A stretch of 64,000 nt of DNA. Origin: Chimonanthus salicifolius (taxonomy: Eukaryota > Streptophyta > Magnoliopsida > Laurales > Calycanthaceae). A program made the translations under genes and the position numbers. The stretch spans positions 48,714,552 through 48,778,551 of the forward strand of contig CM023540.1 of NCBI GenBank assembly GCA_013350335.1, in the 5' to 3' direction. Below are positions 12,546 to 23,167 of the stretch, piece by piece (the first letter of the stretch is position 1; every line of letters begins with the position of its first letter). Below the pieces are notes generated by a model. The model saw nothing but the letters and a program-made list of their open reading frames with translations, made no database searches and had not been told where the DNA came from.

Positions 12546-12840
12546 TATTGACTGTACAACTCCTGATTTCCAACAGAGAAATGGGGGTCATCAAGCACAA
12601 CAGATTGAGATCACTGACCCTCAAGATAAGGATATCCACCGATGGAAACCTCCCAATCATGTAGTCGATTCTCCTAACAATTCTCCTCCTTAAGATTTCT
12701 TCTTCTACTATATAAGTACCAAGGATTGTAGGATTGTATAATCGAATTGTATGAAAGAAACTATGTAAATCCAAACATTGTTAATACAAAGAAGAGAAGA
12801 AGCCTTACCAAGTTTTCCATCTAGATTTTGTTTTTCAATA
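12546..12840 (+). repeat. Copia 3' LTR
   Basis: 295 bp, same length as the 5' LTR, and ends CAATA followed by the ATGAT duplication. Confidence 0.9.
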
Positions 12841-13039
12841 ATGATAGCCTAGAGGAGGAAGGAAATAATTCTCGTGTCACGATTTTATGGGTTAATTCCT
12901 TTGAAATATGGTAGGGACTACAATGAGAAACAAAAGAGAAAAGTGAAGAACTGAGATAGGAATGAGAAAATGGTGGAGAAGCTCACTAATTTTTTTTTCT
13001 CCATTTAATTTAATGGGTATCTTTTGCATATGCAATTTG

Positions 13040-13473
13040 TTTGATGGTAAAAAGCGTGGAATCCATCATTCTTGAGCCTTGTTGTGTCTACTTGCAAGGT
13101 TGATGTTTCTAGTCATCCTATGTTCATATTTGTCTCCAAGCTTAAGCACCTGAAGCAAGCTCTTAACAATTGGCATCGTGCGAAGCGCAGCTACAAGAAA
13201 AAAAAATGAAGAATGTCGTGGTATGCTTGATGATGCCCAATCAGATTATGGCGAAGACCGTTCCAATGCGAACCTGTCAAACCTCCTCAAAGACAAGGAG
13301 TCCTTAGAGCACGCCCTTGATGTTGAGTTTAACATTGTACACCAGAGATCAAGGTTACTTAATCTCAATCTAAGAGACATGGGTAATAAATTCTTCTACA
13401 ACAATATCAAGAACAGAGAGCATCAAAACAAGATCAGATCTGTTTTGTTTCCTGATGGATCCATTTGTGAAAA
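13040..13473 (+). pseudogene. LINE ORF2 fragment, upstream part
   Basis: Conceptual translation gives KLKHLKQALNNWH, then a coiled, charged stretch, then RSRLLNLNLRDMGNKFFYNN and a following IRSVLFPDG. This is the linker between endonuclease and reverse transcriptase of plant L1-type LINEs. The 5' end is missing. A gag-only gypsy element interrupts it after 13473, and the LINE resumes at 17642. Confidence 0.78.
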
Positions 13474-14568
13474 TGATGTAAGCTTACGAACAAACTGTCG
13501 AAAGCCCGATTACTATGTGGAACCTTAATAATAACTTGAATAACCTGACGCAAAATAGTAATCATATAAAATTCAGACAAGTTGTAGCCTGAATGATAAT
13601 AATAACTCAAAGAACATTGGGCCTGTTGGATAAAAAATTGGAGAATAACCTAGCAACCTTTGTACTGGCCTTAGAGAATTAATCTCTAGACAGCCTCCTT
13701 GTTCTGATTCTTCAGAACTTGTCGAATACCAAGGTCTTCAACCTGAGCCTGATGTTGACACCTTAATCTAAGGTGCTGATCTGAGTCTCTGATGGGCTGT
13801 ATCATTGAATCTAAGTCAGATTTTTCTAACCTCCAACGCAGCAATACCGTGCTTCCTTTCAACAGTGGTTGAGTACACGATCTGGTCTTTAACGAGCAAC
13901 ACCTATGCTCCTTTCCAACAAAGGAGCCACCGTTGTTTGCATACAGATCATCGTCCACCCTTGGGAATGATCCCAATCTCTGAAAGTACTGCTACCTGGT
14001 TTCCACTACAAACGCAAATCACACTTCACAAGAGTATATAAACCACTGCAATACTCAGACTCTCAAAAACCGCCTATCTAAAGCCAAGAATTTGAAAACA
14101 AACCATTGTTTTCTAAGAAACAAAATAAATTTTATTAATTCATAAAAACTCCCCTCAATTTGGCTACATGCAACTCCTTAAATAAGAAAAAAGAAAACCG
14201 ACTGTACGATAAAGAGTAGGAGTCGACCCTCCTTTACATGGAATTCTGATTAAAACACTTACTAAAATAACAAATCCTAAATTAAAACCACCAACGATAG
14301 TCCTAATTAAAGTAATGTCTAAGTTGGAAATAACTGAAACAACAGCTATGTATTTAGCTACCACCGAATGTCTATCCTGGCTCAAGATGAGTCAGCTGAA
14401 ACCTATCGACACATGTCTGGAGCTATACATCTTCAAGGTCATTGGGCCTGCCATACACAGCTGGATTGTCATGGATCATGGCGCTTGTTGGGCCAAGGCT
14501 TGGGCCTAATCTTTTACTTAATTTGACATGAATTAGGCTTGGACCCACCTTCACGGATGCTCACATCA
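13474..14568 (-). repeat. Gag-only gypsy 3' LTR
   Basis: On the + strand it begins TGATGTAAGCTTACG and ends CACATCA. It is a direct repeat of 16529-17641. Confidence 0.88.
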
Positions 14569-14587
14569 TACTCCCCCTCTCTGAGAA
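14569..14587 (-). other. Polypurine tract of gag-only gypsy
   Basis: Read on the - strand, the stretch next to the 3' LTR contains AGAGAGGGGGAGTA, a typical purine tract. Confidence 0.75.
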
Positions 14588-15149
14588 AACTCGTCTTCGA
14601 GTTTAAGATGTCCAAAGATGAATGGTGCAATCACATCATGCTTTGTGTCTCACGCCGCCACGAATGTTCATCTTGACGTGTAACCCATCTTTGTGAAATT
14701 GCCACACTAGGAGATGTCACTTCAATGCCTACCAAAAGTGAATGGACAGTAGGTCCGAAGGACTGCGTCGCAAAGCTCACCCATATCGGGTCAACATATG
14801 GCTGGATTGTGTGGTGTGAGTCCACATGGTGCCGGACATCTCCAATGCTCAATGTGCGAACTCGTATCAATTGATCATTGTTATCACTGTATGTAGAACC
14901 TTCATGTTGCTTTTCAATAGATTGTGACTCATGTTGGTGTTTGGGTGTATCAATCTCCAAAAGTGATGATAGATTAGATGTTACCAACTGGTTCACGTGC
15001 TCTTCTCACATGGGGTCCACGTATGGTGTTACATGGTTGCCCACCTACTATCACCATCTCAACTTCTTGTTCTACTGCGAAGAGTTGCACTTTCATAGAG
15101 TCTGTCTCCATGAACTTGTTGATCTCATCCTTTGGAGTCACTATAGAGG

Positions 15150-16406
15150 GCTAGACCATGAGAAACTCTCCGGGCTGACCATAGTTTATTTCTCCCTCAC
15201 TAAAGGAATCTGAGTCAACTTCTTTGAATTTTGCCACCGTAAATTCTTCTTCTAGGACGGACTTGATCTTCTCTGACTCAGTTTCTACAACTGGGTCCTC
15301 AACTTGAGCCAAATTCACAGCTCGAGTAGGACACCTGAAGCTATGTATCCGAAACCACTGCACTTGAAACACTTAGGGTTGTTCTTCGCCTTGTAATTAG
15401 ATGTGTTAGGCTTTGTTGAAGGATGCACTATAGCTTTAGATGAAGTGCCATTATTTGGAGTACCTGGACTGCTTTCTACATGCTTGCTAGATGGATCCTA
15501 ATAGGATCTATTTTTCTAGCGCTCAATTTTCTCAAAGTGTATTGCCTTTTTAAACACGTCTGAAAGAAGAAGAAGATCAAAGGCCATCACAGCATCTCCT
15601 ATGGAAGGTTGAAGCCCTTCAACGTATCGCTGGATGAACTGCTCTTCTGACTCATAGAGATTGTTCTGAGATACTAGGAGATTAAATTCCTCAATGTACT
15701 CTACTACAGTCTGGTGACCTTGGTTAAGATTTTGCAATCTTGAGAACAATTCTTTTTTGTAGTTGGTTGGTAGAAAAGTACTGAACATCAATTTCTTTAT
15801 TTTGTGCCAGTCTCTGATTTTTTACTTACCCTGCTTCCGTCTTTTAGTCTTAATCCTCTGCCACCATGATAAAGCTTACCTTTCAATATAGAAGAAACCA
15901 ACTTGACTTTCATGTCGTGAGGGACATCTTGGCAATCAAAAGCATTCTCTATTGACTCAATCCACTCTACGAACTCATCATGTTTTGTACTACCTGAATA
16001 GTCTGGAATGTCAACTCGAATGCCATGTGAATCAATATTTGCTTTATTGTCTCTTTCTCGACCTCTGTCGACATATCTGTGTTGACGTCCAGGAGGAGAT
16101 GGAAAATGAGGCGGTGTCTGACGATGATGAATGACTGCTATGAACGGAAGGAATGCTATGGGGACGCTGATTGTGTTGCCTCTTCAAATCTGCTATAACA
16201 TGTGTCATATCAGCCATCATTTGCATCATCTAATCCATGTTTGGATAATTATTTTTAGTCGAACTTGGATGACCACTGCTTGAAGAACTGCCTATCTGAC
16301 GAGTAGGGCCACTTTCTAGAGCACTTCTGATCCGAGGAACGGAATTTGTAGGGATCTCGCCATCGGCCCTTGCTTGACGAGGACGAAAATTATAACGCCT
16401 TGCCAT
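15150..16406 (-). pseudogene. Gypsy gag remnant
   Basis: On the - strand an ATG at 16406 opens MARRYNFRPRQARADGE, a typical gypsy gag N-terminus. The retrotransposon gag domain is clearest at 15516-15791, with NYKKELFSRLQNLNQGHQTV and EEFNLLVSQNNLYESEEQ. A CCHC knuckle (CFKCSGFGYIAS.C) is split by a frameshift near 15330-15385. Stops between these parts make it a pseudogene. Confidence 0.82.
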
Positions 16407-16512
16407 CACACGATTCAAAGAACAAAACAAGTTTTTTAGAAAATATTCATGAAGGGTGATGAAATAAACAACTCACAGGTATGATCGATGTCGGAGTCTC
16501 GATTGACTCAAA

Positions 16513-16525
16513 GGCTCTGATACCA
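16513..16525 (-). other. Primer-binding site of gag-only gypsy
   Basis: The - strand reads TGGTATCAGAGCC three bases inside the 5' LTR. This matches the common plant initiator-tRNA-Met primer site. Confidence 0.88.
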
Positions 16526-16528
16526 CTC

Positions 16529-17641
16529 TGAAGTAGGCTTAGACGAACAAACTGTCGAAAGCCCAATTACCATGCTGAAACTTAATAATAACTCGAATAG
16601 CCTAACGCAAAATAGTAACCATATAAAATTCAGGCAAGATGTAGCCTGAATGATAATAATAACTCAAAGAACATTGGGCTTGTTGGATAAAAAATTGGAG
16701 AATAACCCAGCAACCTTTGTACTGGCCTTGGAGAATTAATCTCTAGACAACCTCCTTGTTCTGATTCTTCAGAACTTGTCGAATACCAAGGTCTTCAGCC
16801 TGGGCCTGATGTTGACACCTTAATCTAAGGTGCTGATCTGAGTTTCTGATGGGCTATATCATTGAATCTAAGTCAAACTTTTCTGACTTCCAACACAGCA
16901 ATACAGTGTTTCCTCTCAACAAAGGGTTCGAGTACACGATCTGGTCTTTATCGAGCAACACCTATGCTCCTTTCCAACAAAGGAACCACCAATGTTTGCA
17001 TACAGAGCATCGTCCACCTTTGCAATGATCCCAACCTCTGAAAATACTGCTGCCTGGTTTCCACTACATATGCAGATCACACTTCACAAGAGTATGCAAA
17101 CCACTTCAATACTCGGACTCACAAAAACTGGCTATCTGCAGCCAAGAATTTGAAAACAAACCATTGTTTTCTAAGAAACAAAATAAATTTTATTAATTCA
17201 TAAAACCCCCCTCAATCTGGCTACATACAACTCCTTAAATAAGAAAAAAGAAAATCGACTGTATGCTAAAGAATAGGAGCCGACCCTCCTTCACATGGAA
17301 TTTTAATTAAAACACTTACTAAAATAAGAAATCCTAAATTAAAACCACCAATAATAGTCCTAATTAAAGTAAATTTCTAAGTTGGAAATAACTAAAACAA
17401 AAGCTATGTATTTAGCTACCACTGAATGTCTATCCTGGGTCAAGATGAGTCAGCTGCAACCTATTGAAAAAAGGTCTAGAGCTGTACATCTTCAAGGTCA
17501 TTGGGCCTGCCATGTTGCGCCTAACATACACAGTTGGATTGCCATGGATCATGGCTCTTGTTGGGCCAAGGCTTGGGCCTAATCTTGGATTTAATTTGAC
17601 ATGAATTGGGCTTGGACCCACCTTCACAGATGCCCACATCA
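16529..17641 (-). repeat. Gag-only gypsy 5' LTR
   Basis: Begins TGAAGTAGGCTTAGACG and ends CACATCA on the + strand. It is followed by the GAAAA duplication. Confidence 0.88.
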
Positions 17642-18500
17642 GAAAATCCCTTGGTTGTGGAAAGCACCTTTGTTAAGCACTTTGAATCAAGTTTTGGCGG
17701 GTTGTCCGCATTTGAAGGTGATGACAGAGAGTTGTTTGACCTCAGCAACAAGCTTAGTGACAATGAAGCTATTGATTTAGTTGGAGCTGTTGATAAGGAG
17801 GAAATTGAAGCTACCATTTTCAGTGCCAACCCAAATAAGGCCCATGGGCCTGATGATTTCAACCTCTAGTTTTACAGATGCTGCTGGCACATTATCGGCG
17901 GTGACATGGTGGCGGCTATTATGGATTTCTTCTCCTCTGGACAATCCTCCGCCAAACAAAGGCTTGCTTTATCACTCTAATACCCAAGTCTACTCTCTTT
18001 AGCTACGTTCCCTGAACATTACAGATCGATTGCTCTATCTAATGAAATCTACAAGACCATTTCGCACATCCTAGTTATTCGCATGAAATTTGTCATGGGT
18101 AAGCTAAACAACCTCCATCAATTTGCTTTCATTCCTAGTCGTGACATTTCATGCAATTCATTACTTTGCCACGAACTTATAAGGGGATCCATCTTGCCCA
18201 TGGGCCTCTAAGAATGTGTCTTAAGATTGACTTAATCAAAGCATTTGACAATGTCAAATGGGATATTGTTCTTCACATCTTGCATCAAGTTAATTTTGAC
18301 AAAAAAGAATGGATCAACTGGATCAACTGTTGTATCAAGGATCCACATATCTCTATTCTCATAAATGGGATCCGAAATGGGTTCTATGATAGCTCTAAAG
18401 GCCTCCGGCAAGACGATCATCTCTCTCTTTTCCTCTTCTCCATCGTCATGAAATGCTTCTCTTCGGCCCTAAACAGGCCCTAGACAGAGCTGTAGACGCT
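17642..18500 (+). pseudogene. LINE ORF2 fragment with reverse-transcriptase motifs
   Basis: Continuation of the LINE from 13473 after the inserted gypsy element. It shows the pre-RT segment TFVKHFESSFG and KAHGPDDFN (usual KAPGPDGF). The catalytic block is MCLKIDLIKAFDNVKWD near 18213-18260, and GLRQDDHLSLFLFSIVM lies near 18400-18450. The sequence ends soon after SSALNR, before the YADD motif, so the 3' half is lost. Stops and frameshifts are present, for example after 17867. Confidence 0.8.
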
Positions 18501-19902
18501 GGGTCAGGCCAAGACCAGCCACACTTAGAGTTATTTGGGTAAGCTTAAGCCAAGTAATCCTAACTTCTCGTGAGTGTGCATTAATTGAATCAGTTTCTCT
18601 ATGACTAATTAACCCAAAATCAGTAAAGATATTGAAGGGTGACGGGTGAGTGGCCCCGTCTCAATGACTCGTAATTAGAGAACCTGAAATCCATCGTTGA
18701 ATGTGCGACGTGGCTGATGTTGTCAACAGCGTTAAACTGCAGTGGATTGAAAACCATTTGCTGATTTCAGTGTTATTAAGCTACAGTTTTCTAAAATCTG
18801 TTAGGACTGATTTACGGTGGCTTAATCTTAGCTTTCAGACCCGAGACTAGTAGGCGGTTCTGCACTATTCTATCAGACCCGAACCCGACCCGTTTAGGTT
18901 CCTTCGGGTGTTGAGGTGTTTTGAATAAAATCGATCTAGTGCATCACCAGTTTATTCATAGTAGTAATAATAATAATAGTAATATGTGGCCACTTTTTGG
19001 CCTTTTCTATTTAACTTTTGGGGGTTTTTTTTATGGTTAAGAATTTGAGGTGAATTTGAAATTGTTTACTAATTTTTGTAAATCATGTAAAAATATGATA
19101 AATCTATATTGCTTACTATTTTTTTCCTAGAAGATCTTCACATTGTGCTCTTCTTACGACTAAATAGACAAAGCTAATATCCTTTTGACTCATATTGCTT
19201 ACTATTTTTTTCCTAGAAGATCTTCACATTGTGCTCTTCTTACGACTAAATAGACAAAGCTAATATCCTTTTGACTATATGACAATTCATGTTATAAATG
19301 AGTTGCAATTTATTTATTATTCATTTGTATTACTCACATCATTTTTATTTAAAATTATAATCTTATTTGTTAATATTTTTTTTTATGGAGGAAGTTCTTA
19401 TCTATTTAATTGTCAATAATTAAAAGCGTGATGAATGAAACAAATTTTAGATTCATGGCATTTAGAATCATAACAATTTACTTGTAATCCAAAACTTTCT
19501 ACTTTATTCTATGAATTATGATTTGATTAAACTTTTTTATCATCTTTCTCTAACATTTAAGAGCCCAAAATATAATTCAGCCATCAGAACTGTACTTCTC
19601 ACTAGTTATACATAAATCGTTGGCCTGTTGGCTTCAAACAGCTAAAATTTCCCTCCCTATTTTTTGCTTCCTTCTACAGCAACCACATTGCTTGAAACCA
19701 GGGGAACCAGAACACAGGAAAAGACCGGAGGGATTGATGATGGAGCTACTAAATCTTAGAGCCCAACAACCATTAGGTGAAACATCAACATAATCTACCT
19801 TTCTAATGTGATATCTTTATTTCCTTAAACATCTTCTCCTCAACTACTGAATCGTTAAATCACCCCAGAAGAAGCTCAGTTACATGATTTTTGGGAGCAG
19901 AT
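18500..19902. other. Upstream region of the COBRA-like gene
   Basis: No gene is visible. It holds a short AATAATAAT run near 18965-18985, an 86-bp tandem duplication at 19106-19277 and AT-rich DNA. The 5' UTR and promoter of the downstream gene should lie in its last few hundred bases, but I find no TATA box I would defend. Confidence 0.5.
19106..19277. repeat. 86-bp tandem duplication upstream of COBRA-like gene
   Basis: 19106-19190 is repeated base for base at 19192-19276, starting ATATTGCTTACTATTTT and ending CCTTTTGACT. The perfect identity indicates a recent event. It lies 626-797 bp upstream of the start codon. Confidence 0.95.
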
Positions 19903-22900
19903 ATGGATAGATTTGAAGAGCCAATTGGTGAAAGAACTAAAAGTATCCATGTCGGCGTTAATAGCCGACAGGATTTTAGCTTTTCAGTTGCAGAGTTTAG
20001 ATTCACCATTTCAGCTCTCTTCTTCATCAGTATATTCTCTCATGCAGGTAAAGTTCCTACTAATGGATTTCTGTTGTTCAAGGTTTTAATTTTCATTGGG
20101 TTTTATTGATTAGTTCTTGTCCTCCCGTTTTTTAGCTGCATTTGATCCATTGGATCCAACCGGCAACATAACGATCAAATGGGATATAATGTCATGGACC
20201 CCAGATGGATATGTGGTGAGACATCTCAGTTCCATAGACCTTATTCCTCTGCAGTGATTTTTCTCAACTGCCAATGAACCTTCAGCACTCTACACACCCA
20301 AAGCTTATTTTGTAAAATTTTGCCATTCCACCAGTGTTCTTGATGGATTTTTTATGCTTTACCTTTGCGGTATCATTGGGGCTTGTAAAATTTCTGTAAT
20401 TACCTTGCTTTCATTGCCTCTGTACAAAGCAGAGAAAAAAAATACTCTCTCCAGTCCCATTTTAGTTGCTAGATTTGAAACATTTGTATTTTTCAAGCAA
20501 CTCTCTATATAACGCTAGCACTGAATGTGATCTCATCCATTTTCAACACATTTTATGCTATTCCAATATAAATGAGACAACTATTTTTGGGCAATTTTAA
20601 AATCCATATAAGACAACTAATTTGGGACAGAGGGAGTATAAAAAGAAATCATCAGTATGCATGGCCATTGATCTAGACTTAAGAATGGACTAATCTGATA
20701 ACTTCATATGTGATTAAAGCTCAACTTCTATCAATTTTCAGGCCACAGTTACGATGAACAACTTCCAAATGTACCGGCACATCATGACCCCAGGGTGGAC
20801 GTTGGGATGGGGATGGGCAAAGAAAGAAGTGATCTGGTCCATGGTTGGGGCACAAACAACTGAGCAAGGAGACTGTTCCAAGTTCAAAGGGAATGTTCCA
20901 CACTGCTGCAAAAAGATTCCGACTGTAGTCGACTTTCTCCCCGGTGTCCCCTACAATCAGCAATTCGCTAACTGCTGCAAGGGTGGTGTGGTTGCAGCCT
21001 ACGGGCAAGACCCTGCTAATGCTGTTTCGGCCTTCCAGCTGAGTGTCGGACTGGCAGGGACCTCAAACAAGACGGTGAAGTTACCCACAAACTTTACACT
21101 ACTTGGGCCAGGACCAGGGTACACATGTGGCCCGGCAAAAATTGTGCCATCCACCACCTTCCTCACACCAGATCGTCGCCGCAAGACTCAAGCACTTAGT
21201 AAGTTCTATCTTCTTCTCTTTAGTTGACATAACATCCATCTGCAGGGTTTTTCTCTTGAATTCACATGCCTTTCAGTTGCCCAAGGAAAAAAAACACTTC
21301 CTGAATGTTCTTTCAAACTTCAACTGATAAAAATTTAACAATGCTCAGCTGGAATTATGAAGATTTTTGTTTTAAAGATCAATATTGAGTACCGTTAGGC
21401 CTTTTTTCTACCAACCCAGAAAGTTCATAGGACAGTAACTTCATATTTTCGTGATTTTACAACTTCCCGATCAGATAATGTCATGTGATTACAGTCAATG
21501 GTCGTTAAGAATTGGGAAAAACAATCTGTATCACATGCATATAGTTAATTTGATGTTATGCTGCACCTTGAAAAATCTCGTTCAACCTCGCAATTGATAG
21601 TCCATGACAACTTATTACTGGCAAAAGTCCACAGCAAATCAATTTTGATACGGCAAAATCAGCATATCTGCTAGCCTTCCAATGGCAATGGTATAAAATT
21701 TATGTTTCTTATGATGAAGTTTTTCCGCCCTTATGGTATATTTACTTCTGTTTCAATGGGAGCAAGGCATTCAATCTGACAAATATTCACACGACAGTGC
21801 ATATTTATTTACAGATACATTACCATATTCCTTTTACAACTTTCCCATATATGATTCAGCCCTGATATTTAAACCAAGGATACGTAAATCTTATAAGGAA
21901 TTTTCATTTTCAACAACTTGGATATTATTATTTGAACTACACATATTTGTTGACATCCATCAACTTGAATTTGGTTTTAATAAATTCCGCTCATTCGACT
22001 GTCAAAAATTGGGTAGTACATAATTTGCTCTGTTTATAGTTTTCTGAAATGAGATGCATTTTGTTTCTCTAAATGAATCTCCTAATGTTGTTGAATGTTT
22101 TCTAAAATGGAATTCTTTTGTTCTTCAACCTTCAGTGACATGGAATGTGACGTGCACTTACTCGCAACTCCTAGCCCGGAGAAACCCTAGCTGCTGTGTC
22201 TCCTTCTCATCCTTCTACAATAACAGCATCACTGCTTGTCCCAAATGTGCTTGTGGGTGCCAAAACAAGAAGAATTGCATAAAGTAAGCTCCCAAATCAA
22301 TCTTCATACATGTTACTGGACTACAGTCGAAGTGTTCCTGTCGAAGTTCCAACATTTTATACATATTATCTTCATAGTCATGCCAATATTCCCATTAAAA
22401 TGTAGAAATTTCATCAATCAATGAGTTTTGTTTTCTATCACAGCATTCCTGAAATCATACATGTAGATTTTGAATGTCTGTGTGGATTGTGTTTGTAATT
22501 CGATAAATGGTGGATGTTATTACAGAAGTGACTCAATATTGCTAACCAAGGAAGGGATCAACACGCCGAAAAAGGATAACACACCACTGCTGCAGTGCAC
22601 ACACCACATGTGCCCAATACGAGTGCACTGGCATGTGAAACTCAACTACAAGGACTACTGGCGTGCGAAGATCGCAATTACAAATTTCAATTACAGGTTG
22701 AACTACATGGAGTGGACTCTCGTTGCGCAGCATCCAAATCTCAACAATGTCACACAAGTCTTCAGTTTCGAATACAAGCCCCTTGTTCCATATCAATCTA
22801 TAAGTGAGTGAATTATTATCAAATTAGGACTCTTCTAAACATGCTTTCAGACTAAAACCACCTTGGCTGGTTGTTTGCAACAGATGACACTGGAATGTTT

Positions 22901-23167
22901 TATGGCATGAAATTCTACAACGATCTGCTCATGGAGGCCGGGCCGTTCGGAAATGTGCAATCAGAGGTTCTTATGCAGAAGAACAAAGATACATTCACAC
23001 TCAAGCAAGGATGGGCATTTCCGCGGAAAGTTTACTTCAATGGTGACGAATGCATGCTACCACCGCCCGATTCATATCCATTTCTACCGGGTTCTGCCCA
23101 TTCAAAGCCATTCAGCTTCCTTGCATATTTTGCTTCAGCTCTTTTCCTTCTGTTGGCTGTTGGATAG
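19903..23167 (+). CDS. COBRA-like GPI-anchored protein (COBL4/IRX6 type), six exons
   Basis: Coding exons: 19903-20047, 20136-20215, 20742-21198, 22136-22283, 22526-22803, 22884-23167; all introns are GT...AG and phases agree, giving 463 residues. COBRA proteins act at the plasma membrane and wall in cellulose assembly and oriented growth; COBL4 members serve secondary walls. Seen here: hydrophobic signal segment at about 32-48, FDPLDPTGNITIKWD start of the mature domain, MTWNVTC at 228, the family CCVSF motif at 247-251, Cys-rich CPKCACGC at 262-269, THHMCP, PPPDSYPFLP, and a C-terminal hydrophobic tail after small residues, typical of GPI attachment. Length matches the family. The GINTPKKDNTPLLQC segment points to COBL4. 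The only in-frame ATG in exon 1 gives about 30 polar residues before the signal segment, which is unusual. Confidence 0.95.
20048..20135 (+). other. COBRA-like intron 1
   Basis: 88 bp, donor GCAG|GTAAAG and acceptor TTTTTAG|CTGC, phase 1. Joining gives His-Ala-Ala-Ala before FDPLDP. Confidence 0.9.
20445..20636. mobile_element. Stowaway-like MITE in COBRA-like intron 2
   Basis: 192 bp flanked by TA (20443-20444 and 20637-20638). The ends are imperfect inverted repeats: CTCTCTCCAGTCCCATTTTAG at the left (one base short of this is conserved) and CTAATTTGGGACAGAGGGAG at the right. These are the CTCCCTCCGTCCCA-type ends of Tc1/mariner-derived Stowaway MITEs. There is no coding content. It lies in intron 2 (20216-20741), away from both splice sites. 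Confidence 0.88.

Larger units (their letters stand above)
5310..12840 (+). mobile_element. Copia LTR retrotransposon with TA...TA termini, decayed
   Basis: Two 295-bp LTRs (5310-5604, 12546-12840) flank remnants of gag, protease, integrase, reverse transcriptase and RNase H in Copia order. The 5-bp duplication ATGAT lies at 5305-5309 and 12841-12845. With this duplication the LTRs read TATTGA...TCAATA, with TA...TA instead of TG...CA ends. A primer site abuts the first LTR and a purine tract abuts the second, which supports the same boundaries. The coding part has many stops and frameshifts and is interrupted by element X at 7805-9623, so it cannot move on its own. Confidence 0.9.
13474..17641 (-). 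mobile_element. Gag-only Ty3/gypsy-like element inside a LINE
   Basis: LTRs of 1095 and 1113 bp (13474-14568, 16529-17641) flank about 1.96 kb that encodes gag remnants only; no protease, RT or integrase is present. The target duplication GAAAA is at 13469-13473 and 17642-17646. The primer site lies beside the right LTR and the purine tract beside the left LTR, so the element is on the - strand. It is non-autonomous and would depend on a related gypsy element. LTR differences are moderate and gag is damaged. Confidence 0.9.

Noticed and set aside
19949..20047. Alternative ATG at 19949 as the COBRA-like start
   Set aside because: It is in a different frame from the signal segment and the mature domain.
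20721..21008. Antisense ORFs across COBRA-like exon 3
   Set aside because: Shadows of the well-conserved sense exon.
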